Counted from the stretch's first letter, positions 1 to 10,300 are shown. The stretch is DNA of 39,386 bases from Alphaproteobacteria bacterium (GCA_021774695.1 JAJFIU010000026.1:1-39386), one strand, 5' to 3'. Program-made: numbers and translations. The notes: generated by a model not told the origin, from the letters alone.

Positions 1-2
1 TG

Positions 3-398
3 AAGTTGGTCAGAAGAATGGCGGAAAGCGGCGAGCTTTCTATTCAGTTTCTATTGAACGCGCTTCGACAACAACGGGTTGCTGTTTTTGTCGCAGGCAT
101 GGGCGAGTTGGCGGGAGTGAACTTCCGCACAGCGTGGAGAATTTTCTCCGACACCGGCGGTGAGAGCTTTGCGGTTCTGGCAAAAGCGGTCGGAATTGAA
201 CGCAATCAATTTACCAGTATTTATTTGTTGGTGGTTCAGGCCCGTGACGGCGGTGCACCTAAATCACCGGGTGTAATTAAAGAAATTCTTACGCTTTTTG
301 ACGCAACTTCCGAAGCGAATGCCCGTGGTGCACTGCAGGTGTGGCAGCGGGATAGCGCATATCAGGAAGCGATTGAAGAGCTCGATAAAGTAAGTTAG
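3..398 (+). CDS. DUF2336 family protein, C-terminal part (cut by window edge)
   Basis: The reading frame is open to the left edge of the window, so only about the last 131 residues are present. They are helical and Leu/Ala-rich, with the repeating pattern (GELSIQFLLNALRQ, FVAGMGELAGV, LAKAVGIERNQF) that I associate with the DUF2336 family, common in alphaproteobacteria. No catalytic motif, signal peptide or membrane segment is seen. Its function is unknown. It ends 42 bases before the start of a soluble PAS histidine kinase on the same strand, so the two are probably co-transcribed; a role in that signalling pathway is inference from position. The family call rests on pattern recognition and could be wrong. 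Confidence 0.65.
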   Translation, partial: KLVRRMAESGELSIQFLLNALRQQRVAVFVAGMGELAGVNFRTAWRIFSDTGGESFAVLAKAVGIERNQFTSIYLLVVQARDGGAPKSPGVIKEILTLFDATSEANARGALQVWQRDSAYQEAIEELDKVS

Positions 399-440
399 GG
401 GGCGCTGTTTGCGCGGCAAACGGCGAAATTGGAGCACATA

Positions 441-2141
441 ATGGCAAAGCCTACGATTGAAGACAGCAAAGTCATCGACTTATATATGCGGCGTGGCAAA
501 CAGGTGTCGGCAAAAGATGCATTTGGCGCAACCATCGAACGCGGTGCCAATCATGAGGTGCCTGCAAACGAACAAATATTGGGATTGCTATCCAACATAT
601 TGGTGGACGAATCTCTGCCATTTTATGTGGCGGCACTTGATGGCACGGTTATGCATACCAATAAGCATTATAATAAAGTCGATGCATCGCTGGGCGAAAT
701 GACTTTGGCTCCAGGAGCTGCGGACTGCGTCGGCCAATTCCGAGTGCCCTCCCTGAAACCAGTGATCGATGATGTACTTGTCAGTGATACCACTGTGCGT
801 GCTGAAGAAATTGTTTCAATCAATGATCGCGATCGGGTTTTCCTGGGACGACACATTCCAGTCCGAAACGAACGCCGTGAAATTATTGCGGTCGCGGGTA
901 CCTATGAAGACGTTACGATGCAGATAAGGGGCATCGAAGAAGCAAATAAAACCCAGGCACAGTTTCAGGACTTTGCCCGCGCCAGTTCGGACTGGTTCTT
1001 CGAATGCGATGCAGATTTGAGGGTTTCCTCCCTTTCGGATAGATTTACCGCAATTGTTGGTCAACCAGCATCGTTGTTTATTGGTTCTCGTTTTGAGCAG
1101 TTTGGCCGTTTTGAGAAAAACCTTGAAGGTCGTTTTGATGGACCACGTGCCCTAACATCTAGGAAACCGTTCAGAGAGCAGTTGTATATTGTGTCTGACC
1201 CCAGCGGATCAGAGCTTAAATTTCATCTGTCAGGCGTGCCGGTTTTTGATCGAAAGTCCGGAAACTTTAAAGGATTTCGTGGTGTAGGCATGGATATCAC
1301 AAGCCTGTACGCCCAATCTGATGAACGGCAAGCAGCCAAGGATGAATTGGAAAGTCTTTTTGCAGAGCTTACTCGCAATAACATTGCTCTGGACGTTGCA
1401 ACCGAACAGGCTAAGAGCGCGCTGCGTGCAAAGAACGAGTTTCTTGCCGCAATGAGCCATGAGCTGCGTACGCCGCTCAATGCTATTATCGGGTTTGCAG
1501 AAGCTTTCCAGCATGAAACATTTGGTGATCTTGATGATACATATATCGAATATTCAAAGGACATACGGACGTCTGGCGAACATTTGCTGGGGCTGATTAA
1601 TGACATACTGGATGTGGCTGTTATCGAGGGCGGCGGGTTGTCGCTTCAGCTGGATCAGATTGGTGTAGAGCAACTAGTGGCAAAAGCAGTCAATATGAAT
1701 ATTGAGGCTGCAAAATTAAAAGGGCTCAAAACTTCGGCGTTGGCCTTGTCCACAAATTTATGTGTTTTCGCAGATGACCGTCGGGCAACCCAGATACTGG
1801 TTAATTTGTTATCCAACGCGATTAAATTTACTCCCGAAGGCGGTGAAATTGGTATCGAGATGATGAAAACTGGAAACTCGCTTTCGCTGACGGTCTGGGA
1901 CACCGGAGTTGGGATTTCCAAGGAGCAGCAAGCCCGAGTGTTTGAGAAATTCCATCAGGTTACAGACCATATCTATTCACGCAGGCAAGAGGGAACTGGC
2001 CTTGGTTTGCATATTTCCAGGGAATTGGCGCGGAAAATGGAAGGGGAGCTTTCAGTAGACAGCATCGAGGAGCAAGGTAGCCGGTTTACGGTCACATTGC
2101 CGATTGCCACTCGCGCCAATGTAGATGGTAGTTTTATTTAG
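441..2141 (+). CDS. Soluble PAS-PAS sensor histidine kinase
   Basis: Signal-transduction kinase of about 566 residues without a membrane segment, so it should sense a cytoplasmic or membrane-proximal cue. Two PAS-like domains lie at about residues 45-160 and 175-290 (the second closing in GFRGVGMDIT). A HisKA domain follows with phospho-acceptor His340 in SHELRTPLN, then a HATPase_c domain with N-box Asn459 (LLSNAIKF), G1 motif DTGVGIS at about 487 and G2 motif GTGLGL at about 518. I chose the ATG at 441 because GGAG lies six bases upstream; a TTG at 429 in the same frame is less likely. There is no receiver domain in the protein and no response regulator nearby, so its partner lies elsewhere. 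The architecture resembles alphaproteobacterial PleC/DivJ-type kinases, but I cannot assign a pathway. Confidence 0.9.
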   Translation: MAKPTIEDSKVIDLYMRRGKQVSAKDAFGATIERGANHEVPANEQILGLLSNILVDESLPFYVAALDGTVMHTNKHYNKVDASLGEMTLAPGAADCVGQFRVPSLKPVIDDVLVSDTTVRAEEIVSINDRDRVFLGRHIPVRNERREIIAVAGTYEDVTMQIRGIEEANKTQAQFQDFARASSDWFFECDADLRVSSLSDRFTAIVGQPASLFIGSRFEQFGRFEKNLEGRFDGPRALTSRKPFREQLYIVSDPSGSELKFHLSGVPVFDRKSGNFKGFRGVGMDITSLYAQSDERQAAKDELESLFAELTRNNIALDVATEQAKSALRAKNEFLAAMSHELRTPLNAIIGFAEAFQHETFGDLDDTYIEYSKDIRTSGEHLLGLINDILDVAVIEGGGLSLQLDQIGVEQLVAKAVNMNIEAAKLKGLKTSALALSTNLCVFADDRRATQILVNLLSNAIKFTPEGGEIGIEMMKTGNSLSLTVWDTGVGISKEQQARVFEKFHQVTDHIYSRRQEGTGLGLHISRELARKMEGELSVDSIEEQGSRFTVTLPIATRANVDGSFI

Positions 2142-2170
2142 AACAAAAACCCGATAAGGGACGGGTGATG

Positions 2171-2200
2171 GGCCTCTGCCAGCAATGGTGGAGGCCTTTT
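2171..2200 (+). terminator. Intrinsic terminator after the histidine kinase gene
   Basis: The inverted repeat GGCCTCTGCC / GGTGGAGGCC (10 pairs, two of them G-U) encloses the six-base loop AGCAAT and is followed by TTTT. It sits 29 bases after the kinase stop codon and before the convergent nadK gene. Confidence 0.8.
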
Positions 2201-2216
2201 AACTAGTCGGTTTTGG

Positions 2217-2975
2217 TTAATGTATAAACTGTTCGGTAAATATCCGCTCGGCCAGTGAATGCTCCGCATCAAACATAATCTGCAGATTGCGGTCCCGCGC
2301 TTCCTCAATCAATACATGGCGCACATCGCGTACTTCATGCATATCAGCAACCGCTGATACCGGCCGTTTTTGGGGTTGATTGATGGTCACTTCAACGGTG
2401 ACATTATGGGGTAAAAGTGCTCCACGCCAACGGCGAGGTCGAAAAGCGGAGAGCGGTGTCAGTGCAAGCAAGTCAGAGCCAAGCGGTATGATCGGACCGT
2501 GCGCAGACAGATTGTAGGCGGTGCTTCCAGCGGGGGTAGCAACCAAGACGCCGTCACCAACAAGTTCAGGAATACGCACTTTGCCGTCGATGGCAACGCG
2601 CATGTGCGCTGCTTGGCGTGTTTCCCTCAACAATGACACCTCATTAACAGCCAAATATTCAACAACCTCACCGTCACACCTAGTTGCACGCATCCTCAAC
2701 GGGTGTAGCGTGAAGGTATCTGCTTTGCCGATGCGTTCTTGCAGATCGTCCGCTGAAAACTCATTCATCAAAAAACCCACAGTGCCTTTATTCATGCCAA
2801 ATATTGGCTTCCCGAAGTCCATATAGGCGTGCAAAGTTTGCAGCATGAAACCGTCGCCGCCGAGGGCGACAATTACATCTGCGTCACGAACGCCGACAGA
2901 TTTTATTTTGTTTTTCAATGCCTTGGCGGCTTTACTGGCTTCGCCGAAATCACTGGCAATGATAGCTAATTTCAT
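2217..2975 (-). CDS. nadK: NAD kinase
   Basis: Phosphorylates NAD+ to NADP+ with ATP (or polyphosphate in some members) in the cytoplasm. The 252 residues contain the family signature GGDG at 39-42 (ALGGDGFML), the conserved NE pair at 111-112 (AVNEVSLLR), and the glycine-rich segment [17 protein letters not shown] at about 146-162 that closes the NAD site. The length matches the short alphaproteobacterial NAD kinases. The gene begins about 80 bases downstream of moaA on the same strand, so they may share a transcript, but no functional link is obvious. It converges on the histidine kinase gene, separated by a terminator hairpin. Confidence 0.96.
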   Translation of the reverse strand: MKLAIIASDFGEASKAAKALKNKIKSVGVRDADVIVALGGDGFMLQTLHAYMDFGKPIFGMNKGTVGFLMNEFSADDLQERIGKADTFTLHPLRMRATRCDGEVVEYLAVNEVSLLRETRQAAHMRVAIDGKVRIPELVGDGVLVATPAGSTAYNLSAHGPIIPLGSDLLALTPLSAFRPRRWRGALLPHNVTVEVTINQPQKRPVSAVADMHEVRDVRHVLIEEARDRNLQIMFDAEHSLAERIFTEQFIH

Positions 2976-3056
2976 AAAATATCCGATTGTGGCTTCACTT
3001 TATTATAGTCATATCTCGCCGTCATGCGAGCGTAAACTATCGACTGTGTTGTTGGG

Positions 3057-4085
3057 TTAGCCGCCAGTTTGGCTCATATGACGGTCAACTTTTCCGACCA
3101 TTTGACCGTTACTCATCGCAAAATCATGACCCTTGGGCTTTAGTCCCATCGCGGTGTCGAGGGCTGCGGAAAGCTCTTCCTCTTTGCCTTGCGACCTTAA
3201 AGCCGCACGAAGGTCGATATGATCGTCTTGCCCGAGACACATGTAAATTCTGCCGGTGCAAGTAACCCTGACGCGGTTGCATCCGTCGCAAAAATTGTTA
3301 GTCAGCGGCGTAATCATGCCCAGGCGACTTTTGCTGTCACCAACAGAAAAATAGCGGGCAGGACCACCAGTTTTATGAGTGCTAGGCTCAAGAGTAAATC
3401 GTTGCTCTAACGCGTTTTTTACGGCTGTGAGTGGGAGGTAACTAGACTCTCGTGCATCTTGAACTTCGCCGAGAGGCATGGTCTCAATAAGTGTCAGGTC
3501 AAGGCCTTCCTGCACCGCCCACTCAACAAGGTCAGGAATTTCAGTTTCATTGAAGTTGCGCATAGCTACGGTGTTGATTTTCACACGCAGCCCGGCTGCT
3601 TTCGCCGCCTGAATGCCCTCAAGGACCGTTTCTAGTTTGTCGCGGCGACTAATCGCCTTGAAGCCTTCCGCCGACAATGTATCCAGCGATACATTGATGC
3701 GTCTTACGCCAGCCCTGTATAGATCTTCGGCCATCGTGGGAAGCTGGGTACCGTTAGTCGTGAGTGTGACTTCGTCCAACAGTCCTTGCTCAACTTTGCT
3801 GCCGAGCGCTCTGACCAACCAAAGAATGTTTTTACGCACCAAGGGTTCGCCGCCGGTAAGCCGGATACGCCGAACGCCCCTGGCGATAAAGGCCGAACTT
3901 AGTTCGCATAATTCCTCAAGGGTTAATACATCACTTTTGGGCAGAAAAGTCATGTCTTCTGCCATGCAATAACGACATCTCAAGTCGCAGCGATCCGTAA
4001 CCGACAAACGCAAGTAATTAATTGTCCGACCAAATTGGTCCGTCAATTGTTTGTTCTCGCTTGAAGATTTAACCGGTACATCCAT
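3057..4085 (-). CDS. moaA: GTP 3',8-cyclase MoaA (molybdenum cofactor synthesis)
   Basis: Radical SAM enzyme for the first step of molybdopterin synthesis, converting GTP to 3',8-cyclo-GTP for MoaC. Numbered from the ATG at 4085 (342 residues), the radical-SAM cluster is bound by Cys33, Cys37 and Cys40 (CDLRCRYC). The second, GTP-binding cluster is bound by Cys266, Cys269 and Cys283 (CxxC-x13-C). The protein ends in the family's conserved Gly-Gly tail, which is needed for activity. The frame also has a TTG at 4094; neither start has a strong ribosome-binding site, so I prefer the ATG. No moaC or moaE is adjacent. Two more molybdenum-cofactor genes lie about 29 kb away, at 33025-35582. Confidence 0.96.
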   Translation of the reverse strand: MDVPVKSSSENKQLTDQFGRTINYLRLSVTDRCDLRCRYCMAEDMTFLPKSDVLTLEELCELSSAFIARGVRRIRLTGGEPLVRKNILWLVRALGSKVEQGLLDEVTLTTNGTQLPTMAEDLYRAGVRRINVSLDTLSAEGFKAISRRDKLETVLEGIQAAKAAGLRVKINTVAMRNFNETEIPDLVEWAVQEGLDLTLIETMPLGEVQDARESSYLPLTAVKNALEQRFTLEPSTHKTGGPARYFSVGDSKSRLGMITPLTNNFCDGCNRVRVTCTGRIYMCLGQDDHIDLRAALRSQGKEEELSAALDTAMGLKPKGHDFAMSNGQMVGKVDRHMSQTGG

Positions 4086-4178
4086 AGCCCGCAATGTTGG
4101 GGCTAATCATTTGTTCGTCAAGACAAACCGACGTGATATTTTAAAAACCGAAGCATAATTGACGATGTGGGACTGCAA

Positions 4179-4499
4179 TCAGCCTTTTTTGTCCACCAGC
4201 AAACCGAGCGAAACCTCAGCACTTTCAGCAATCCGCTTAAAAGCAAAGGCGCTGGCTCGAAACTGTAACTCGGTCAGCTTAAAATCGGATATCTGTTGGA
4301 TCAGTGGATTGGTTTGTGTTGCCCCGTGGGTTTGGGCGCCTGAAGCGACTTTGGTGTGGTTTTTCCCATTTCCCGGCTCAAGCGGTTGGCCTGTTGTGGT
4401 TTTGAGTATGTCACCTGCCAGCTCAGTCGCTCGTTTTTGTGCCTTCAACATTCCCATCGCTGCTGTGTCGAGTGCTTTAATCATCACAATGCCCGCCAT
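4179..4499 (-). CDS. Small protein resembling flagellar rod/hook termini (putative)
   Basis: A 106-residue protein without signal peptide or membrane segment. The N-terminal part (IKALDTAAMGMLKAQKRATELAGDIL) has the heptad-like small-residue pattern of the N-terminal helix of FlgB/FlgC/FlgE-type axial proteins. The C-terminal part (DFKLTELQFRASAFAFKRIAESAEVSLGLLVD) resembles their C-terminal helix, where a run such as NAYKAN precedes a final helix. The middle is short, polar and Gly/Thr/His-rich. Such short rod-like proteins occur singly in alphaproteobacteria. No other flagellar gene is in the window. An ATG at 4484 is an alternative start. The assignment rests on pattern only, and a generic coiled-coil protein is the main alternative. 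Confidence 0.5.
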   Translation of the reverse strand: MAGIVMIKALDTAAMGMLKAQKRATELAGDILKTTTGQPLEPGNGKNHTKVASGAQTHGATQTNPLIQQISDFKLTELQFRASAFAFKRIAESAEVSLGLLVDKKG

Positions 4500-4586
4500 T
4501 TCTTGCCCAAACCACCATAGCGAACTAAGTTGAAGCTACTGTAAATAATCCGCTAAAAATTTAACAAATTGGTTGAGGACTGTTGA

Positions 4587-5219
4587 ATGGAAATTGATGT
4601 TGTCATCGATGTGGTGTGCCCATGGTGTTATGTGGGAAAAAAACAGTTGGACAAGGCGCTGGCGCAGCGCCCGGGCCTGGTATCGGCTGTTCGTTGGCGG
4701 CCTTATCAGCTTTCCAGCGAGACCCCGACCGAGGGCGTTGATCGCGCAGAGCATTATGCTAAAAAATTTGGCGATAGTCCGCAGTATCGGGCCGCACGCG
4801 AGCATTTGCTTACAGTAGGAAAAAGCCTTGGCATCGCGTTTGATTTTGAGAGCAAGTGCCGGATAGCCAATACGCTCGATGCTCACCGTTTGATCAAATG
4901 GGCCCTAACTGCTGGCGTGCAAAGTGCGGTGGCGGAGGGCTTGATGAAAGCCTATTTTGAGGACTGTGCCTTTTTGGGGGACCACACTCTTTTGGTTGAT
5001 ATTGCTGCCAAGGCGGGGATGGATGCAGATTTGGTAAAAGATCTGCTCGCAGGTGATAAAGATAAAGACCTGATCGCGGTAGAAGTGCAGCAAGCCCATC
5101 AAATGGGTATTCAGGGCGTTCCCATGTTTATCTTTAACGGAAAATCCGGTGTTTCCGGTGCGCAGGAGGCCGCAGTTTTGGTGGAGGTCATCGATAAAGT
5201 GCAAGCAGAAGCTGCATAA
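4587..5219 (+). CDS. DsbA/FrnE-like thioredoxin-fold oxidoreductase
   Basis: A 210-residue cytoplasmic protein of the DsbA family, FrnE subgroup. The active-site motif CPWC is at residues 11-14 (VVCPWCYVGK), and the cis-proline loop is GVPMFIF near residue 180, with a helical insertion between them as in DsbA/2-hydroxychromene-2-carboxylate isomerase-like proteins. There is no signal peptide, unlike periplasmic DsbA, so a role in cytoplasmic thiol exchange or in isomerisation is more likely than protein export folding. Known FrnE members have been linked to polyketide synthesis or oxidative stress; nothing nearby supports either role here. A strong bidirectional terminator follows the gene. 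Confidence 0.88.
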   Translation: MEIDVVIDVVCPWCYVGKKQLDKALAQRPGLVSAVRWRPYQLSSETPTEGVDRAEHYAKKFGDSPQYRAAREHLLTVGKSLGIAFDFESKCRIANTLDAHRLIKWALTAGVQSAVAEGLMKAYFEDCAFLGDHTLLVDIAAKAGMDADLVKDLLAGDKDKDLIAVEVQQAHQMGIQGVPMFIFNGKSGVSGAQEAAVLVEVIDKVQAEAA

Positions 5220-5248
5220 CACAAATTCTTGGCATTATTTGCCAGCAT

Positions 5249-5276
5249 AAAAGGGACGGTTTTAACCGTCCCTTTT
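5249..5276. terminator. Bidirectional intrinsic terminator
   Basis: A near-perfect palindrome: AAAAGGGACGGTT at 5249-5261 and AACCGTCCCTTTT at 5264-5276, with only two bases between the arms (a wider loop in practice). It has a T-run at the 3' end on either strand. It lies between the convergent DsbA-like and beta-barrel genes and can stop transcription from both. Confidence 0.88.
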
Positions 5277-5364
5277 GCGCCACGCGGGAGGTGCGTGAAA
5301 GTGGCCGGGAGCATAAAGGGAACGATGGGGACCAAGCTCCCGGCTTAAGGCTGTGGGTGCAGCC

Positions 5365-5907
5365 CTAAAACTTTAGCAGCAGGCCGCCTTTGGCTTGCCA
5401 CTGGCCGGTATCATTGCCGTAGGTGGTGTAATCACCGCCCAGCCGAAAACTTATGCTCTCACTTAGTGCGCGCTCATACCCGCCGCCAAATCGCCAGCCG
5501 CCGTCGGTGAAACTATCGTTCGGCGTACCAACCGGGTTAAAGGCAGTTTGAGCATAACCTGCCTTCGCAAAGAGAAGATTGCTGCCGTCGCCGAAAGTCT
5601 GGCCGAGGGTAAGCGATGTGCTCCATTCATATTCAGACTTAAGTCCGAGTGCGTTGTTTTCATACCCGCTGTCGCCGAATGTGCCTTCAAGACCCATAAC
5701 AAGACCATTGTCCATTTGTTGGCGGTAACCAATTACACCGCCGTAATAAAGGCTGCGGTCCCGTTTCAGATCACCAGATACTTTGGTCCAGTCGACGCCG
5801 GCTTCAATGCCGCCGTATAGGCCGCTAAAGGGTTTGTCTTCCTGTGCTGTTGCAGGGATGGTAAGTGCCGTTCCAACTACGGCTAATATAAGGATCTTCG
5901 ATTTCAT
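5365..5907 (-). CDS. Small outer-membrane beta-barrel protein
   Basis: A 180-residue exported protein. Taking the ATG at 5907, which has GGAGGA five bases upstream, it starts with a classic signal peptide (MKSKILILAVVGTALTIPATAQ, cleaved after about residue 22). The mature part alternates aromatic and polar residues in short strands (LYGGIEAGVDW, LYYGGVIGYRQQ, LVMGLEGTFG, FRLGGDYTTYG) and ends in a C-terminal Phe (LLLKF), the usual signal for barrel insertion by BAM. It fits the 8-stranded OMP_b-brl/Omp25-like group. Its ligand or function is unknown. The longer frame up to 5970 would put 21 non-signal residues in front of the signal peptide and is unlikely. Confidence 0.82.
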   Translation of the reverse strand: MKSKILILAVVGTALTIPATAQEDKPFSGLYGGIEAGVDWTKVSGDLKRDRSLYYGGVIGYRQQMDNGLVMGLEGTFGDSGYENNALGLKSEYEWSTSLTLGQTFGDGSNLLFAKAGYAQTAFNPVGTPNDSFTDGGWRFGGGYERALSESISFRLGGDYTTYGNDTGQWQAKGGLLLKF

Positions 5908-6080
5908 TATTTTCCTCCAGAATCCTATGCTGTCAGTCGTTGACACAGCGAGTATGTTCGCTGCCAACACTGATGAAACTGGTCCCAGAGTGCGGCAATG
6001 AAATGAGCAGCAAGTGGCGAAAAAAAGAAAAATTATGGCGGATTAAGGCCGCGATACGCAAATGTGGCGGCGATGCCTTT

Positions 6081-7247
6081 TTAGGCGTTGTTTAATAAGC
6101 TGCTTTTTTCTGGCGCCGAGCGAAGAACTAACCAGCCAAGTATTGCCGAGAGCAAACTGGCGATTAAAATACCAATACGCACCTGTGCTATTTGCTCGCT
6201 GTCGCTGAAGGCGAGGCTGCCAATAAACAGGCTCATGGTGAAACCTATGCCAGCTAAATGCCCGGCTCTCCATATGTGGCGCATCGTCATGCCTGTGGGC
6301 AGGCTTGAACGCAGGAAATAAAATGCCAAGGCTGCACCAGCCACAACACCCAGTGGCTTTCCAATAACCAACCCGAGCACCACGCCCATGCTGATAGGCT
6401 GCATAATGGTATCAAAATCGATACCGGCGAGATTTACACCAGCGTTTGCCAGTGCAAACAGGGGTAAAATAATAAATGCCACCGGGTAATGCAGGTTATG
6501 CTCCATCTCGGTGAGCGGTGAATGTCCGTCTTTGTCTTTAGATCCCGGGATTGCCAGTCCCACCGCAACACCAGCCAATGTTGCGTGTACGCCTGATTTC
6601 AACACGCAAATCCAGATGAATAGCCCAACGAATAGGTACGCTGATGTGTTGCGTATGCCGTATCTGTTCAACGCATATAAGGCGAGGCAACCGGAGAAAC
6701 CGAGAACAAGAGACAATAGCGAGAGTTCTGAGGTGTAAAAAGCGGCAATGACAATAACCACGCCGAGATCATCAATGATGGCTACCGTCAGGATGAAAAC
6801 TTTTAATGCAGTAGGGGCACGACTTGCAAACAATGCCAATATTCCGATGGCAAATGCAATATCTGTGGCGGTTGGAACAGCCCAACCATTGAGGACGCTG
6901 GGGTCACCCATGTTAGGAACGGCGAACAATAGTGCAGGCACAATCATGCCGCCTGCCGCAGCCAAAATCGGAAGTGCAATATTCTTGGGATCGGACAAGC
7001 TGCCTGTTTGGATTTCCTGTTTGATTTCAAGGCCAACTAACAGGAAGAAAACCGCCATCAACCCTTCATTGATCCACAAGAGAATAGGTTTTGAAAGCCC
7101 GTAGCCGCTGACTGAGATCGTGCCTTGGGCTTCCAGAAGCGCATTGTAATAAGGAGCAAGCGCAGAATTATCCCAAATCAATGCAATCGCAGCTGCAGCG
7201 ATCAACAGAAGGCCGCCAATGGCGTCCTGTGACAGGTTGAGTTTCAT
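6081..7247 (-). CDS. nhaA: Na+/H+ antiporter NhaA
   Basis: Inner-membrane antiporter that exports Na+ (or Li+) in exchange for protons, important for salt and alkali tolerance. With the ATG at 7247 (GGAGGGG just upstream) it has 388 residues, the same length as the E. coli protein. The key acidic residues are present: Asp129 in TATDIAFAIG and the Asp159-Asp160 pair in AIIDDLGVV, corresponding to E. coli Asp133 and Asp163/164. About twelve hydrophobic segments are visible, including the motif VFFLLVGLEIKQE. A longer frame starting at 7307 adds 20 polar residues and is rejected. The window holds a second, unrelated antiporter (NhaB) at 35842. Confidence 0.97.
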   Translation of the reverse strand: MKLNLSQDAIGGLLLIAAAAIALIWDNSALAPYYNALLEAQGTISVSGYGLSKPILLWINEGLMAVFFLLVGLEIKQEIQTGSLSDPKNIALPILAAAGGMIVPALLFAVPNMGDPSVLNGWAVPTATDIAFAIGILALFASRAPTALKVFILTVAIIDDLGVVIVIAAFYTSELSLLSLVLGFSGCLALYALNRYGIRNTSAYLFVGLFIWICVLKSGVHATLAGVAVGLAIPGSKDKDGHSPLTEMEHNLHYPVAFIILPLFALANAGVNLAGIDFDTIMQPISMGVVLGLVIGKPLGVVAGAALAFYFLRSSLPTGMTMRHIWRAGHLAGIGFTMSLFIGSLAFSDSEQIAQVRIGILIASLLSAILGWLVLRSAPEKSSLLNNA

Positions 7248-7341
7248 GGCCCCTCCGAACAGATTTTTTAGTATCTTCTGTGTGCCACAAACTTGGTGCA
7301 CATGCACGATATTACAATTGTCTAAGCGCTAATTTGGGAGA

Positions 7342-10300
7342 TCAAACAGCTATTGCTACTGCTGCCAACTTGCGGGTGATGGCGGAGGCCGATTTAAGGC
7401 GAGTGCTCACCTTGTCCATTCGGGCAAAATACACCAGTTTGTGGTCTGGGCGAAGTTTAGCGGTTTGGCCGGTTGCCGAGATGAAATCGACAAGACCAGC
7501 CGGGTTGGCAAATTTGTCGTCGCGGAAGCTGAGAATTAACCCTTTAGGACCAGCCTCAAGCCTGTCAATACCGGCGCGTTTGCTGTGCCCCTTAATAATC
7601 ATGATAGCCGCCAACTGTTTAACCTCGGAGGGTAGGGGACCAAACCGGTCAATCAATTCGGCGCAGAAGGCGTCTACATCTTCACGGGTTTCCAGGTCAG
7701 CCAAACGACGGTACAAAGCCATCCTCTGAGTAAGGTCAGGCACATATTTTTCTGGTATCATGACAGTGGCGCCCAGGTTTATCTGCGGCGACCAGCTGCT
7801 TTCCGTAAAGTCGTCTTCCGACTGGCCTGCGCGCGCTTCGGCAACGGCCTCTTCCAGCATTTTTTGGTACAATTCGACACCCACCTCACGGATATGTCCT
7901 GATTGTTCGTCGCCCAACAGATTGCCTGCACCGCGAATATCCATGTCGTGACTGGCGATAGAGAAGCCTGCGCCCAGCGTATCCAGCGCTTGTAATACCT
8001 GAAGCCTTTTGTCCGCGTTTTCTGTCAACCGACGACCTGGAGGTGTTGTCAGGTAAGCATAGGCCCGGGTTTTTGACCGCCCCACACGCCCGCGAAGCTG
8101 GTATAGCTGTGAAAGGCCAAACATGTCTGCACGGTGGACAACCATGGTATTGGCGGTCGGAATGTCGATGCCAGACTCGATTATTGATGTGGAGAGCAAC
8201 ACATCGTAGCGCCCTTCATAATAGGCCGTCATAACATCTTCGATGGTTTTTGGCGCCATCTGGCCGTGCGCCATGATGAACTTCACTTCGGGCACCTCTT
8301 CGCGCAGGAAGGTGGCTGCTTCCTCTAGGTCTGCGATGCGCGGGCACACATAAAAGCTTTGGCCGCCGCGATAATGCTCCCGCAGCAGTGCTTCGCGTAC
8401 CACCATAGTATCGAAAGGCAGAACAAATGTTCTGACGGCAAGCCGGTCCACAGGCGGTGTGGCAATAAGCGAAAGGTCGCGAATGCCGGACATGGCCATT
8501 TGAAGCGTGCGTGGGATAGGTGTTGCCGTCAGTGTCAAAACATGGACATTGGCCTTGAGTTCTTTGAGTTTCTCTTTGTGTGCCACGCCGAAATGTTGTT
8601 CTTCATCAACAATAAGCAGGCCCATGTCCCTAAATTTGATATCTTTAGCCAGCATTGCGTGGGTACCAATCACTATATCGGTCGTGCCTTTTTGCATTTC
8701 ATCTTTGGTTGCTTTCATGGTTTTGCCAGGAACCAACCTTGAAAGCTGACCAATGCGAACCGGAAGCCCTTTGAAGCGTTCGGTAAAGTTAAGATAGTGC
8801 TGACGGACCAAGAGCGTGGTTGGTGCAACTATCGCAACCTGATGGCCTTCCATGACCGTAAGAAAGGCTGCACGCAGCGCAACTTCGGTTTTGCCGAAGC
8901 CCACATCGCCGCAAATCAGGCGATCCATTGGCTTTCCGGAAGCTAAATCACCAATAACGTCGGTTATTGAGCGAAGCTGGTCGTCGGTTTCGGTATAAGG
9001 GAAGCGTGCGCAAAATTCATCGTACATGCCTTCCTGAATTGTGATGCGTTGGCCTTCCTTAAGTGCGCGGGCGGCTGCCAATTTAATCAACTGATCCGCC
9101 ATCTCGCGGATGCGCTTTTTCATCTTGGCTTTGCGGCCCTGCCACGCTACGCCGCCGAGTTTGTCTAGTTGGCCGCCGGCATCTTCACTGCCGTAGCGCG
9201 AGAGTATTTCGATGTTTTCCACCGGCACATACAGCTTGTCGCCGCCCAGGTAAGACAGCAGCAGGCAATCGTGGCTAGCACCGGACACAGTGATTGTTTC
9301 CAGGCCTATGAATTTGCCGATGCCGTGACTGACATGAACAACCAGGTCGCCGGGTGCAAGTGTGCTGGCTTCCTTCAGGAAGTTATCTGCTCGCTTGTTG
9401 CGGCGAGACTTGCGTACTAAACGGTCACCCAGAACGTCTTGCTCAGAAATTATTGCAAGATCATCGGTCTCAAATCCGCTTTCCAAAGGCAAAACCGTTA
9501 CCGCGATACCGGTTTTGCTCTCAGTGCGTATGCTTTCCCAGGTTTCCGCTAACCCAACAGGGGTCAAGCCGTGGTCTTCCAGAACGCCTTTCATCCTGTC
9601 GGCTGCACCCAACGAGTAGCAGGCAAATACCACGCGTTTTTTGCTGCTGCGAAGTGCTGTTACATGGTCTCGCACCGCATCGTAAACATTAATGTCTTTA
9701 TTGTTGCGCTCGGGGCCAAAGTTTCTGCCTTGGCGTGCCGCGAAGGAGACCACGTCCAGCGCTGCAGGCTCCTCGAAAGGTGTCAGACGCTCCACATTCA
9801 GCTGCTCAAGCTGGTCCTGCCATTCTGCCTCGGATAAATAAAGTGTGGCTGTCGGTACTGGCTTGTAGGGCGGTGTTCTGTTGTCCCGGTTTTGCCGCAT
9901 GATTTCCCAGGCTTGTTGCCGGCTGTCATGATAGTCATTGATCGCTTTCTGGCGTTCGCCCGCTGCTTCATCAGCCTGATGGTCAAGGGTAAGCACAGGG
10001 TTTTTAATATACTCAAAAAGTGACGACAGGTTTTCATGGAACAAAGGCAACCAGTGTTCCGCGCCCTGGTATTTCCGTCCCTCGCTGACAGATTCGTATA
10101 ACAAGTCGTCGGAACGCGCGGGCCCAAACATTGCGACATAGTTTTTGCGAAACCGGGTGATTGCGTCTTCGTCCAGCGCATATTCGCTGGCAGGTTTTAG
10201 GTGCAAAACATCCGTTGTGCCGGTTGTGCGTTGGTCCAGCGGGTCGAAGCGGCGGATGGTATCCAGTTCGTCGCCGAAGAAATCGAGCCTTAGCGGTTCT

